Origin: an uncultured Capnocytophaga sp.
GTDB lineage: Bacteria; Bacteroidota; Bacteroidia; Flavobacteriales; Flavobacteriaceae
Reading direction: 5' to 3'
Length of the DNA: 22,883 nt
NCBI GenBank assembly: GCA_915070235.1
Contig: CAJZFM010000005.1
Span: forward strand, 1 to 22,883
Shown here: piece after piece, positions 1 through 8,174 of the stretch
How positions within the stretch are numbered: position 1 is the stretch's first letter
Layout: each line of letters starts with the position of its first letter
The notes under the pieces: generated by a model
Database searches by the model: none
What the model was told of the DNA's origin: nothing
Seen by the model: the letters and a program-made list of their open reading frames with translations, nothing else
Program-made: the position numbers and the translations under genes

Positions 1-505
1 GGAAAGGAGCAGGGGCAAAAGAAGGGAGTGTATGACGGGTGAAGGAGAGGAGGTTCCTCTCCCCCAACCCCCTCTCCGAAGGCGAGGGGGCTACTAAGCG
101 GGTGCAGGCTTCTGAGGGGTAACTGTTGTAGGCTGTATTGGATTGGGGATATTGGTGTTGAGCAGGTGTAGGGGCGAATGGCCATTCGCCCTCTGTATAT
201 TCATCAAAGTAATTGTCATCATTGTTGTTGTCCGTGTTACATTGGGCGAATTTTGTTTGGGCGAATTGCTTACATACTCCGCTCTCGCGGACTTTGCCCC
301 TACGATGGGACGCTGGCTTATTATGCGTTGCCCGCTTTTCACTATTAACTTTTCTCTTTTCACTTTCCATAGCCCATCCTTCCAATCGCATAATAATACG
401 GATAGCGGCAATACTATTGTTGATGGTAGGGACTATGGTCTCTCCATTGCTATCCAAAGGCTCACGACGAGCGTATGTCCAAAGAATTTCTAAAGCCTCT
501 TCCAT
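1..505 (-). CDS. Partial hypothetical protein with repeat-built C-terminal half (runs off left edge)
   Basis: Reading leftward from the ATG at 505-503, the frame stays open for 168 codons to the window edge, so this is a 5' fragment of a longer gene. The first ~48 residues (starting MEEALEILWTYARREP and ending near RLEGWAME) look like ordinary helical protein; I do not recognise the family. From residue ~48 on the composition changes: a Lys/Ser/Glu stretch (ESEKRKVNSEKR) is encoded by AGTGAAAAG-type repeat. KQFAQTKFAQ comes from two copies of an 11-bp repeat, EWPFAPT from a 20-bp palindrome, and PSPSERGLGER from a GC-rich dispersed element common in bacterial intergenic DNA. An acidic NNNDDNYFDEYTE segment lies between them. 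A promoter-like motif lies ~220 bp upstream. The gene could be real with a disordered repeat-derived tail, or a degenerate ORF extended by repeats; the first 48 residues are the trustworthy part. Confidence 0.55.
   Translation of the reverse strand, partial: MEEALEILWTYARREPLDSNGETIVPTINNSIAAIRIIMRLEGWAMESEKRKVNSEKRATHNKPASHRRGKVRESGVCKQFAQTKFAQCNTDNNNDDNYFDEYTEGEWPFAPTPAQHQYPQSNTAYNSYPSEACTRLVAPSPSERGLGERNLLSFTRHTLPSFAPAPF
172..191. repeat. Perfect 20-bp palindrome
   Basis: GGGCGAATGG at 172-181 is followed immediately by its exact reverse complement CCATTCGCCC at 182-191. The same core (GGGCGAAT) recurs twice as direct copies 50-75 bp to the right, so this is one member of a local repeat family rather than an isolated site. 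It lies inside the open frame of the left-edge gene and encodes part of EGEWPFAPT. Confidence 0.85.
242..290. repeat. 11-bp direct repeats TTGGGCGAATT plus small hairpin
   Basis: TTGGGCGAATT occurs at 242-252 and again at 257-267 (15-bp period); it shares GGGCGAAT with the palindrome at 172-191. A short hairpin, CCGC-TCTC-GCGG, follows at 279-290. All lie in the coding frame of the left-edge gene, where the two copies encode the near-repeat KQFAQ/TKFAQ. Confidence 0.75.
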
Positions 506-510
506 AAGTT

Positions 511-543
511 AAGTGAATAGTGAAAAACGAAAAGTGAATAGTG
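511..543. repeat. AAGTGAATAGTG direct repeats (AGTGAAAAG family)
   Basis: The 12-mer AAGTGAATAGTG is present exactly at 511-522 and 532-543, separated by a related AAAACGA spacer. It belongs to the same low-complexity AGTGAA(A/T)AG family seen inside the left-edge gene (about 310-360), between mfd and sdhC (4347-4413) and in the 3' end of the DUF502 gene (16320-16352). Confidence 0.7.
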
Positions 544-661
544 GAAAGTAAAGTCGCATAAGCGAGTATGTGATTCGTACAATTTTACAAGATGCCATGA
601 ATTGTGTCTCTACAGAAAACTATGTTCATTAACATGAGTTCTATATAACAAAAACTCGCAC

Positions 662-693
662 GAAGTCAGCTGTAGCGTCTGAGAACTGACTTC
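662..693. repeat. Inverted repeat GAAGTCAG/CTGACTTC
   Basis: GAAGTCAG at 662-669 and its exact complement CTGACTTC at 686-693 could form an 8-bp stem with a 16-nt loop. The sequence is of the same GTCAG type as the large array at 821-976. It sits in the intergenic stretch 506-820, in which I see no gene. Confidence 0.6.
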
Positions 694-725
694 TGATCGC
701 TGAATACTGATAACCGAACAGAGTG

Positions 726-757
726 CAAAATTACAACATTTAGGACGGGAAAGTCAA
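726..757 (-). promoter_or_regulatory. Candidate promoter for the left-edge gene
   Basis: On the minus strand a -7 element TAATTTTG (complement of 726-733) fits TAnnTTTG, with TTG (complement of 755-757) 21 bases upstream. It would give a leader of ~210 nt containing the 662-693 hairpin and the 511-543 repeats. The spacing is slightly longer than the usual 19-20, so this is a candidate only. Confidence 0.4.
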
Positions 758-820
758 GGAAACGAGAGGCGAGAAGTAAGAATTTATACAATAAAAAATG
801 GTGTTAAGTATTTAACAGTG

Positions 821-976
821 GTCAGACATCAGAGGACAGAAGTCAGAAGTCAGAGGTCAGAGGACAGAAGTCAGACATCAGAGGACAGAAGTCAGAAGTC
901 AGTTATCAGATACTGACTACTGACGGCTGACTACTGACGGCTGACCACTGACAGCTGACTACTGATGACTGATGAT
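821..976. repeat. Two-armed GTCAG/CTGAC repeat array overlapping the mfd 3' end
   Basis: The left arm (821-903) is rich in GTCAG and contains a 33-bp exact direct repeat (821-853 and 870-902, period 49). The right arm (912-968) is rich in CTGAC, the reverse complement, in four 14-bp tandem units starting at 913, 927, 941 and 955. The arms meet at a perfect hairpin: AGTCAGT (897-903), 8-nt loop, ACTGACT (912-918); the pairing continues to 891-895/920-924 with one mismatch. The fourth unit contains the mfd stop codon. There are no spacers of constant length, so it is not a CRISPR array. It may serve as a 3' structure for mfd transcripts. Confidence 0.9.
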
Positions 977-3900
977 TCTCAGTGCCTTATCTATGGTGGT
1001 GATTTGGTCAAAGGTGATGATGAGTCTTAGCCCGTTGCGGGTTTCCTTTTCTGTAAGGTGGCACTTGTCTGAGTTACGCTGAACAAAATCTAATACGCGC
1101 TGGAAAGTACCACTTTGGTAAAATTTGCTTTGCTGATCGGCAATGAAGTAACCAAGCATTTTGCCCTGCTTCATCACTAAGCGCTCTATACCCATTTGAG
1201 TAGCTAACCACTTGATACGAACCGAGTTGAGTAGGTCTTTGGCCTGAGGAGGTAAGGGGCCAAAACGGTCAGTTAAGCGGTACTCATATTGGGCAAGTTC
1301 GGTCTCATCCTTCAGTTGGCTCAGCTCGTTGTATAGGTTTAGGCGCTCGGTGATATTGTTGATATAGTTATCGGGGAAGAGTAACTCAAAATCACTATCT
1401 ATCTGTGTATCGGTCAGATAGACAGGCTCATGGCTTGTATCGGTGTAGAGGTCAGCAAACTCATTTTCTTTCAGCTCCGTAACGGCCTCTTGGAGTATTT
1501 TCTGGTAAGCATCAAAGCCAATATCATTGATAAAGCCACTCTGTTCGCCACCGAGCAAGTCCCCTGCCCCACGTATCTCCAAGTCCTTCATAGCGATATG
1601 GATACCGCTACCAAGGTCAGTAAACTGGGCGATGGCCTGCATACGCTTGCGGGAATCCTCTGGTAGATCCGAGAGGTTAGGGGTGATGAAGTAGCAGAAA
1701 GCCTTCTTGTTACTACGCCCTACCCTGCCGCGCATCTGGTGGAGATCGGAAAGGCCAAAGTGCTGGGCGTTGTGGATAAAAATCGTATTGGCATTGGGCA
1801 CGTCCAAACCACTCTCTATGATCGTGGTGGAGACCAAGATGTCGTAATCCCCATTGATAAAGGCGAGCATCACCTCCTCCAAGTCCTTACCGTCCATCTG
1901 TCCATGGCCAATACCAATACGGGCATCGGGTACCAAGCGCTGGATCATACCCGCTACTTCCTTGATATTTTCCACTCGGTTATGAATGAAAAACACCTGT
2001 CCGCCTCGCTGAAGTTCATAGGCAATGCCATCGCGTATCACCTCCTCGTTGAAGGTGATAATCTGGCTCTCAATAGGATAGCGGTTAGGCGGCGGGGTTG
2101 TAATCACCGAAAGATCACGTGCGGCCATCAGGCTAAACTGCAAGGTACGTGGGATAGGGGTTGCTGTAAGGGTCAGCACATCTATATTCTCGCGCAGGGT
2201 CTTGAGCTTGTCCTTCACCGCCACGCCGAATTTCTGCTCCTCGTCTATAATGAGCAGACCTAAGTCCTTGTATTTCACCTTCTCATTGACAATTTGGTGG
2301 GTACCAATAAGAATATCCACCTTACCTTGCTTGAGGTCGGCCAATATTTGGTTTTTTTCCTTGGTTGTACGGAAACGGTTGAGGTACTCCACACGCACAG
2401 GCAAGCCCTTAAGGCGCTCGGAGAAAGTCTGGTAATGCTGAAAAGCCAAGATAGTGGTAGGCACTAATACGGCTACCTGCTTGCTGTTGTCCACCGCTTT
2501 GAAGGCTGCACGGATAGCCACTTCCGTCTTTCCAAAGCCCACATCACCACAGACAAGCCTATCCATAGGGCGCGCACTCTCCATATCCTGCTTTACCTCA
2601 AGGGTGGCCTTGCTCTGGTCTGGAGTATCTTCATAGATAAATGAGGCTTCCAGCTCCTTTTGCAGGAAGGAATCAGGGGCAAAGGCATGACCTACCGCCT
2701 CTCTTCGCTTGGCATAGAGCTGAATGAGGTTGAAGGCGATTTGCTTGACCCGCGCCTTGGTCTTCTGTTTGAGGGCTTTCCATGCCGCACTGCCCAGCTT
2801 ATAGAGCTTAGGGGGCGCCCCGTCCTTGCCGTTGTATTTGCTAATCTTATGCAGGGAGTGAATGCTTACATAGAGTACGTCTCTATCTCCATAGATGAGC
2901 TTAATGGCCTCCTGCTGCTTGCCATCTATATCTATTTTCTGTAGGCCTGCAAACTTGCCTATACCATGGTCAATGTGGGTTACATAGTCTCCTATAGTGA
3001 GCTGCTGCAACTCCTTGAGGGTGATGGCCTGTTTCTTGGCATAGCCATTGCGGATATTGAACTTGTGATAGCGCTCCAGTATCTGGTGGTCGGTATAGCA
3101 GTTGATTTTGCTTGACGTATCTGAAAAACCTTCGGAGAGAGACAGCTCAATCAGGCTACAAGGCACCTCTTGGTGTAGCTCCTCAAAGATATCCAGAAAA
3201 CGCTGAGCCTGCTGAGCACTCACACAGCAGATATAGTTGGTATAACCCTCTTGGTATTTCTCTTTAAAGTGTTCAATGAGTAGCTCAAAACGCTTGTTGA
3301 ACGAGGGTTGAGGGCGCAACGCAAAATCCACCCCTTCGCCTGCTTCTTCTTGGGGGGCATAGGGATTGATTTTTACTAAATAACGGCTACCAAGCTCCTC
3401 TATAGTCTCTTGTGCAGTAGCAAAAAGGGCTGCTGGGGGCAGGTGAGCCACCTCTCCCTTAAGCGTCTCGAAGGCCTCCTGTGCCTTCTGGGACATACGC
3501 TCCCACTTAGGGGCGAAGAGTTCAAAGTCTTGAGCAAAAATAACTGTATCTTCGGGCAAGAGTGAAAGGAAAGAAGTACGCTGCTCCCCAGCCAATTTGT
3601 TCTCTATATTAGGAATAATCACCACCGAAGGCACCTGAAGCAGAGAGAGTTGGCTTTCTACATCAAAGGTACGGATACTCTCAATAGTATCGGAGAAAAA
3701 CTCAATACGGTAGGGGGTATCATTAGAGAAAGAAAAGACATCTACTATCCCCCCACGTACGGAGAACTCCCCTGGCTCGCTTACGAAATCCACCCTTTGG
3801 AATTGGTACTCAAAGAGGGTTTCGTTGAGCGTATCCAAAGAAAGACGTTCGCCCCGCTTGAGCGTCAGGGTATTCTTGTCCAACTGCTGGCGAGTGAGTA

Positions 3901-4285
3901 CCTTCTCAAAAAGCGCTTCGCTATAGGAGACCACCACTTTTACTCCCTGCTCAAGGCGAGAGAGCACCTCCGCTCTGAGCAGCACATTGGCATTGTCCGT
4001 CTCCTCTGTTTGGTAAGGGCGGCGGTAGCTGCTGGGGAAGAAAAGCACCTGCTCCTGCCCCAAAAGCAGTTCCAAATCATTGAGCAAATAAGCTGCCTGC
4101 TCCTTGTCATCACCTACGAAAAGTAGGGTACGTCCTGTTTGTTTAAAAATATCAGAAAGGACAAAGCCCTTAGCTGAGCCTATAAGCCCTTGTATATGAC
4201 AAGGCGTCTTTTCCTTAATATATTGTAGTAGTTGTTTGTAAGGTTTTCCTTCTAAGAAGGAAGAAAGCAGTTGTTCTTTACTCAT
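959..4285 (-). CDS. mfd: Transcription-repair coupling factor Mfd
   Basis: Mfd is an ATP-driven DNA translocase that removes RNA polymerase stalled at lesions and recruits UvrA for nucleotide excision repair. The 1108-residue length is normal. The UvrB-like N-terminal module occupies about the first 350 residues. The RNA-polymerase interaction domain begins near residue 425 (GDYVTHIDHGIGKFAGL). The helicase module has Walker A CGDVGFGKTE at ~578-586, the DEEQ box at 681-684, and motif VI QMRGRVGRS. The TRCF C-terminal domain follows (TERLNLYNEL, RFGPLP). The final residues ISHQ and the stop are encoded by the CTGAC repeat array, so the native C-terminus seems to have been replaced or extended. 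It is transcribed divergently from sdhCAB, with a -7 motif just upstream of the ATG. Confidence 0.97.
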   Translation of the reverse strand: MSKEQLLSSFLEGKPYKQLLQYIKEKTPCHIQGLIGSAKGFVLSDIFKQTGRTLLFVGDDKEQAAYLLNDLELLLGQEQVLFFPSSYRRPYQTEETDNANVLLRAEVLSRLEQGVKVVVSYSEALFEKVLTRQQLDKNTLTLKRGERLSLDTLNETLFEYQFQRVDFVSEPGEFSVRGGIVDVFSFSNDTPYRIEFFSDTIESIRTFDVESQLSLLQVPSVVIIPNIENKLAGEQRTSFLSLLPEDTVIFAQDFELFAPKWERMSQKAQEAFETLKGEVAHLPPAALFATAQETIEELGSRYLVKINPYAPQEEAGEGVDFALRPQPSFNKRFELLIEHFKEKYQEGYTNYICCVSAQQAQRFLDIFEELHQEVPCSLIELSLSEGFSDTSSKINCYTDHQILERYHKFNIRNGYAKKQAITLKELQQLTIGDYVTHIDHGIGKFAGLQKIDIDGKQQEAIKLIYGDRDVLYVSIHSLHKISKYNGKDGAPPKLYKLGSAAWKALKQKTKARVKQIAFNLIQLYAKRREAVGHAFAPDSFLQKELEASFIYEDTPDQSKATLEVKQDMESARPMDRLVCGDVGFGKTEVAIRAAFKAVDNSKQVAVLVPTTILAFQHYQTFSERLKGLPVRVEYLNRFRTTKEKNQILADLKQGKVDILIGTHQIVNEKVKYKDLGLLIIDEEQKFGVAVKDKLKTLRENIDVLTLTATPIPRTLQFSLMAARDLSVITTPPPNRYPIESQIITFNEEVIRDGIAYELQRGGQVFFIHNRVENIKEVAGMIQRLVPDARIGIGHGQMDGKDLEEVMLAFINGDYDILVSTTIIESGLDVPNANTIFIHNAQHFGLSDLHQMRGRVGRSNKKAFCYFITPNLSDLPEDSRKRMQAIAQFTDLGSGIHIAMKDLEIRGAGDLLGGEQSGFINDIGFDAYQKILQEAVTELKENEFADLYTDTSHEPVYLTDTQIDSDFELLFPDNYINNITERLNLYNELSQLKDETELAQYEYRLTDRFGPLPPQAKDLLNSVRIKWLATQMGIERLVMKQGKMLGYFIADQQSKFYQSGTFQRVLDFVQRNSDKCHLTEKETRNGLRLIITFDQITTIDKALRIISHQ

Positions 4286-4321
4286 TTTTGTGTCTTTTAC
4301 CCTGAAGGGTTAGCGCAGGGG

Positions 4322-4329
4322 CAAAAGTA
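4322..4329 (-). promoter_or_regulatory. Putative -7 element of the mfd promoter
   Basis: The complement of 4322-4329 reads TACTTTTG, a match to the Bacteroidota -7 consensus TAnnTTTG, about 37 bp before the mfd ATG. No clear TTTG is seen 19-20 bases upstream, where AGTGAAG repeat sequence now lies; the -33 element may be weak or disrupted. Confidence 0.5.
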
Positions 4330-4346
4330 CGACTTTTTGAGCTAAT

Positions 4347-4413
4347 AGTGAAGTGTGAAGCGTGAAAAGTTGCTCACTACTTGTTTTTCTCTTTTCATTT
4401 TTCACTCTTCACT
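4347..4413. repeat. Imperfect inverted repeat of the AGTGAAAAG family between mfd and sdhC
   Basis: AGTGAAG at 4347-4353 is complementary to CTTCACT at 4407-4413, and GTGAAAAG at 4362-4369 pairs partly with CTTTTCA at 4391-4397. The element sits in the 265-bp divergent region 4286-4550, next to the mfd promoter. Confidence 0.6.
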
Positions 4414-4462
4414 TTTATCTAATTTAAACTAACTATAAATTACGATATTTTTCTACTTTTAG

Positions 4463-4493
4463 TTGTGAAAAAAACCAAATTATTGTATCTTTG
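4463..4493 (+). promoter_or_regulatory. Promoter of sdhCAB
   Basis: TTG at 4463-4465, then 20 bases, then TATCTTTG at 4486-4493 matches the Bacteroidota -33/-7 promoter. Transcription would begin near 4500, giving a leader of ~50 nt before the sdhC ATG at 4551, which has AAGGA just upstream. Confidence 0.7.
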
Positions 4494-4550
4494 TGGCACT
4501 AAAGTATTTCAGCTAATACTATCATTTTTAGGAACTTATTTTTTAAGGAT

Positions 4551-5222
4551 ATGCAAATATTTAAAACTTCCGTAGCGAGAAAGATGGCGATGGCTCTTTC
4601 GGCATTTTTTCTTATTATTTTCTTAGTGATACACTTGGCAGTGAATTTCATGTCGGTGTTAAGTCCGAGCATTTTCAATATGCTCTCCCATTTCATGGGC
4701 ACCAACCCCTTGATCCAGTTTGCCATGCAACCTGTACTATTAGCAGGGGTGATCTTCCACTTTGTGATGGGCTTCGTTCTGGAGCTACAAAACAAAAGAG
4801 CACGAGGCAATGAGCCTTATTACAGCTATAATGGTGCTGCTAATGCTTCGTGGATGTCCCGCAATATGGCCATCACTGGGATGGTGGTTCTTGGCTTCTT
4901 GGCCTTGCACTTGTATGACTTTTGGGCGCCTGAGATGAACTATAAGTATATAGAGGCGCTTCCAGCCGATGAGACCCGCTACTATGGGGAACTCGTGGAA
5001 AGATTCCACAGCCCTGTACGTGTAGGGATCTATGTGCTTTGCTTCGTATTCTTGTGCTTGCACCTGCTTCACGGATTCCAATCCGCTTTCCAATCCATGG
5101 GCTGGAAAGATGACAAACGCAAGAAACTTATCAGCTGCTTAGGTAAATGGTACTCCTATGTTATCTGTGGAGGCTTTATCTTTGTTGCTCTTTTCCATTT
5201 TGTAAAACATTTAACAGCTTAA
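4551..5222 (+). CDS. sdhC: Succinate dehydrogenase/fumarate reductase cytochrome b subunit
   Basis: This is the membrane anchor of complex II (succinate:quinone oxidoreductase), which exchanges electrons between the iron-sulfur subunit and menaquinone. The 223 residues contain five hydrophobic helices at about 10-32, 57-80, 105-127, 155-178 and 198-218. Histidines H28, H70, H120 and H171/H174 lie within helices and are candidate ligands of two b hemes, as in the single-anchor B-type enzymes of Wolinella and Bacteroidota. No separate sdhD is expected for this type. The start is supported by AAGGA upstream and by the promoter position. It is the first gene of sdhCAB; sdhA begins 4 bases after its stop. 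Confidence 0.93.
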   Translation: MQIFKTSVARKMAMALSAFFLIIFLVIHLAVNFMSVLSPSIFNMLSHFMGTNPLIQFAMQPVLLAGVIFHFVMGFVLELQNKRARGNEPYYSYNGAANASWMSRNMAITGMVVLGFLALHLYDFWAPEMNYKYIEALPADETRYYGELVERFHSPVRVGIYVLCFVFLCLHLLHGFQSAFQSMGWKDDKRKKLISCLGKWYSYVICGGFIFVALFHFVKHLTA

Positions 5223-5226
5223 TACT

Positions 5227-7254
5227 ATGAGTACATTAGATTCTAAAATACCAGATGGACCAATTGCGGACAAATGGACAAAATATAAAGACCATATCAA
5301 CCTTGTAAACCCTGCCAACAAACGTAATATTGACATTATTGTGGTAGGAACAGGACTGGCAGGAGGCTCTGCCGCTGCTACCCTTGCCGAGCTTGGGTAC
5401 AATGTAAAGGCTTTTGCTTACCAAGACTCTCCTCGTCGTGCACACTCTATCGCCGCTCAAGGGGGGATCAATGCCGCTAAAAACTATATGGGAGACGGTG
5501 ACTCTACCTATCGCCTCTTCTACGACACCGTAAAAGGGGGTGACTACCGCTCTCGTGAGGCCAATGTATATCGCTTGGCTGAGGTCTCTGGAAATATCAT
5601 AGACCAGTGTGTAGCTCAAGGGGTGCCTTTCGCTCGTGATTACGGCGGACTCTTGGACAACCGTTCTTTCGGTGGGGTGCTCGTATCTCGTACTTTCTAC
5701 GCTAAGGGACAAACAGGGCAACAGCTCCTCTTGGGTGCTTATGCCGCTATGAACCGACAAATCGCTCGTGGTAAGATAGATATGTACAACCGCCATGAGA
5801 TGATGGACGTGGTAATCGTAGATGGCAAGGCTCGTGGAATCATCGCTCGTAACCTTGTAACTGGAGAAATAGAGCGCCACTCGGCTCATGCGGTAGTTAT
5901 CGCCTCTGGAGGTTATGGTAACATATATTTCCTTTCTACCAATGCTATGGGCTGTAATGCCTCTGCCGCTTGGAAAGTGCATAAAAAAGGTGCTTTCTTC
6001 GCTAATCCTTGCTTTACACAAATCCACCCTACTTGTATTCCTCGCTCTGGAGACTATCAGTCCAAACTGACCCTGATGTCCGAATCCTTACGTAATGACG
6101 GACGTATCTGGGTGCCTAAGAAATTAGAAGACGCAGTAGCTATCCGTGAAAAACGCAAAAAACCTACTGAAATACCTGAAGAAGATCGCGATTACTACTT
6201 GGAACGCCGCTACCCTGCCTTCGGTAACTTGGTGCCTCGTGACGTAGCTTCTCGTGCTGCTAAAGAACGTTGCGATGCAGGTTACGGAGTGAATGAAACA
6301 GGTGAGGCTGTATATCTTGACTTTGCCTCTGCTATTGAGCGTTATGGTAAGGAACAATGTAAGATCCATGGGGTAGAACCTACCAAAGAAGAAGTTACCA
6401 AGCGCGGAGAACAGATCGTTGCCGCTAAGTATGGTAACCTCTTCCAGATGTATGAAAAGATTGTAGCGGAAAACCCTTACAAGACCCCAATGATGATCTA
6501 CCCTGCTACCCACTACACCATGGGAGGTATTTGGGTGGATTACAACCTAATGACTACCGTACCTGGCCTTTATGCTATCGGGGAAGCCAACTTCTCCGAC
6601 CACGGAGCTAACCGCTTGGGAGCTTCTGCCCTTATGCAAGGCTTGGCCGACGGATACTTCGTATTGCCTTACACCATAGGTGATTACCTCGCTGCTGATA
6701 TTCGTACAGGTAAAATCCCTACCAATACCCCTGAGTTTGACGAAGCTGAGAGAGTAGTGAAAGAACGCTTGGCTCACTTTATCAACAACAAAGGAACCCA
6801 CTCTGTAGATTACTTCCATAAGAGGCTCGGTAAAGTGATGTGGGACAAAGTAGGTATGGCTCGTAATGCAGAAGGCCTCAAACAAGCGATCAAGGAAATA
6901 CGCGAAATCCGTGAAGAGTTCTGGCGCGATGTAAAAGTACCTGGAGAACTCACTGGTATGAACGTAGAGCTTGAAAAAGCCAACCGTGTGGCCGACTTCT
7001 TAGAGCTTGGAGAACTATTCGCTAAAGACGCCCTCGAACGCAATGAATCCTGTGGTGGCCACTTCCGTGAAGAATACCAAACTCCTGAAGGAGAAGCGCT
7101 CCGTGACGACGTGAATTACGCTTATGTAGCGGCTTGGCAATACACAGGTGATCCTAAAGAGATTGTCAATACTTATAACCCAAGCGAGGAAATCCTTCAC
7201 AAGGAAAAACTCGAATTCAAAGATATTGAACTTAAACAACGTAGCTATAAATAG
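5227..7254 (+). CDS. sdhA: Succinate dehydrogenase/fumarate reductase flavoprotein subunit
   Basis: This is the catalytic subunit of complex II, interconverting succinate and fumarate with covalently bound FAD. The 675 residues are typical of the long Bacteroidota form. The N-terminal dinucleotide fold shows [20 protein letters not shown] (from about residue 39), followed by the flavin-binding segment [11 protein letters not shown] with its histidine. Later come substrate-site signatures [21 protein letters not shown] and [18 protein letters not shown]. The C-terminal helical domain carries [20 protein letters not shown]. It is spaced 4 bp from sdhC and 7 bp from sdhB, so the three are one transcript. 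The sequence cannot decide whether the enzyme runs mainly as dehydrogenase or reductase; the neighbouring DcuB transporter argues that fumarate reduction is important. Confidence 0.96.
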   Translation: MSTLDSKIPDGPIADKWTKYKDHINLVNPANKRNIDIIVVGTGLAGGSAAATLAELGYNVKAFAYQDSPRRAHSIAAQGGINAAKNYMGDGDSTYRLFYDTVKGGDYRSREANVYRLAEVSGNIIDQCVAQGVPFARDYGGLLDNRSFGGVLVSRTFYAKGQTGQQLLLGAYAAMNRQIARGKIDMYNRHEMMDVVIVDGKARGIIARNLVTGEIERHSAHAVVIASGGYGNIYFLSTNAMGCNASAAWKVHKKGAFFANPCFTQIHPTCIPRSGDYQSKLTLMSESLRNDGRIWVPKKLEDAVAIREKRKKPTEIPEEDRDYYLERRYPAFGNLVPRDVASRAAKERCDAGYGVNETGEAVYLDFASAIERYGKEQCKIHGVEPTKEEVTKRGEQIVAAKYGNLFQMYEKIVAENPYKTPMMIYPATHYTMGGIWVDYNLMTTVPGLYAIGEANFSDHGANRLGASALMQGLADGYFVLPYTIGDYLAADIRTGKIPTNTPEFDEAERVVKERLAHFINNKGTHSVDYFHKRLGKVMWDKVGMARNAEGLKQAIKEIREIREEFWRDVKVPGELTGMNVELEKANRVADFLELGELFAKDALERNESCGGHFREEYQTPEGEALRDDVNYAYVAAWQYTGDPKEIVNTYNPSEEILHKEKLEFKDIELKQRSYK

Positions 7255-7261
7255 TAGTCAT

Positions 7262-8014
7262 ATGTCAACAATGAATCTTACCCTCAAAATATGGCGACAA
7301 AAAGACGCCAAATCAAAAGGCCAAATGGTAGATTATAAAATTAATAATATTTCTGACCATATGTCCTTCTTGGAAATGTTAGATATTCTCAATGAACAAC
7401 TCATAGAAAAAGGAGAAGAACCTGTAGCCTTTGACCACGACTGCCGCGAAGGTATCTGTGGTATGTGTTCGCTCTTTATCAACGGAGAAGCACATGGGCC
7501 TGACCGCGGTATTACCACTTGCCAATTGCATATGCGTATGTTCAAGGACGGTGATACCATTACCATTGAGCCTTGGCGTGCCACTGCCTTCCCTGTGATA
7601 AAAGACCTTATGGTGGATAGAAGCGCTTTTGAGCGTATCCAACAGGCTGGTGGCTATATCTCTGTCAATACCTCTGGTAATACCCAAGATGCCAACGCTA
7701 TTCCTATTCCTAAGCGTGATGCTGACCGCTCTATGGACGCTGCCGCTTGTATAGGCTGTGGCGCTTGTGTCGCCACTTGTAAGAACTCTTCTGCTATGCT
7801 CTTCGTAGCGGCTAAAGTATCCCAATTTGCCCTCCTACCACAAGGTAGAGTAGAAGCCACCGAACGTGTGCTTAATATGGTAAATCAAATGGAACACGAA
7901 GGCTTTGGTAACTGTACCAATACAGGAGCTTGCGAGGTGGAATGTCCTAAGGGCATTTCCTTGGAAAACATCGCTCGCCTAAACCGCGAATACCTCAAAG
8001 CAAGTATCCAATAA
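7262..8014 (+). CDS. sdhB: Succinate dehydrogenase/fumarate reductase iron-sulfur subunit
   Basis: This subunit carries electrons between the flavin in SdhA and the hemes in SdhC. In the 250-residue protein the [2Fe-2S] ligands are C61, C66, C69 and C87 (CREGICGMC...TTC). The [4Fe-4S] and [3Fe-4S] ligands come from [11 protein letters not shown] (C163, C166, C169, C173) and from C218, C224 and C228 ([14 protein letters not shown]). The frame is open from 7148, inside sdhA, but the ATG at 7262 ([13 protein letters not shown]) is chosen because it starts the family's N-terminal strand and lies just after the sdhA stop. A strong terminator follows 35 bp after the stop, ending the operon. Confidence 0.96.
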   Translation: MSTMNLTLKIWRQKDAKSKGQMVDYKINNISDHMSFLEMLDILNEQLIEKGEEPVAFDHDCREGICGMCSLFINGEAHGPDRGITTCQLHMRMFKDGDTITIEPWRATAFPVIKDLMVDRSAFERIQQAGGYISVNTSGNTQDANAIPIPKRDADRSMDAAACIGCGACVATCKNSSAMLFVAAKVSQFALLPQGRVEATERVLNMVNQMEHEGFGNCTNTGACEVECPKGISLENIARLNREYLKASIQ

Positions 8015-8048
8015 TTGCCAACAAATCAATTTGCTAATTTGTTAATTA

Positions 8049-8085
8049 AACTGTCTCAAGCCTTATAGCTTGAGGCAGTTTTTTT
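8049..8085 (+). terminator. Rho-independent terminator of sdhCAB
   Basis: A 13-bp stem (8049-8061 with 8068-8080, one T-G wobble) encloses the loop CTTATA, followed by seven T residues at 8079-8085. Confidence 0.9.
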
Positions 8086-8101
8086 AAGGTCATAAACTAC
8101 C

Positions 8102-8136
8102 AAAAAGGAGGCTAACTCTTGCGAGTTAGCCTCTTT
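8102..8136 (-). terminator. Terminator of dcuB (possibly bidirectional)
   Basis: GAGGCTAACTC (8108-8118) and GAGTTAGCCTC (8123-8133) form a perfect 11-bp stem with the loop TTGC. Five A residues at 8102-8106 give a T-run on the minus strand; a shorter T-run on the plus side could help insulate sdhCAB as well. It lies ~40 bp beyond the dcuB stop. Confidence 0.82.
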
Positions 8137-8174
8137 GTTGTCTTATTAAATATAATGGATAAAAACACTCTTTC

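Noticed and set aside
821..976. Possible CRISPR array
   Set aside because: The repeats are nested short units with mixed orientation, no constant repeat or spacer length, and no cas genes nearby.
1739..2263. 174-codon open frame antisense to mfd
   Set aside because: Fully inside the helicase domain of mfd, with no recognisable protein features.
4551..5222. A missing sdhD subunit
   Set aside because: The single anchor has five helices and enough histidines for two hemes, as in B-type complex II, so no second anchor is expected.
5236..6027. 263-codon open frame antisense to sdhA
   Set aside because: It lies wholly inside a clear conserved gene and its residues follow from the codon bias of sdhA on the other strand; no independent start context or family match.
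7148..7261. Longer SdhB starting inside sdhA
   Set aside because: The extra residues are the out-of-frame reading of the sdhA 3' end; the ATG at 7262 matches the family N-terminus.
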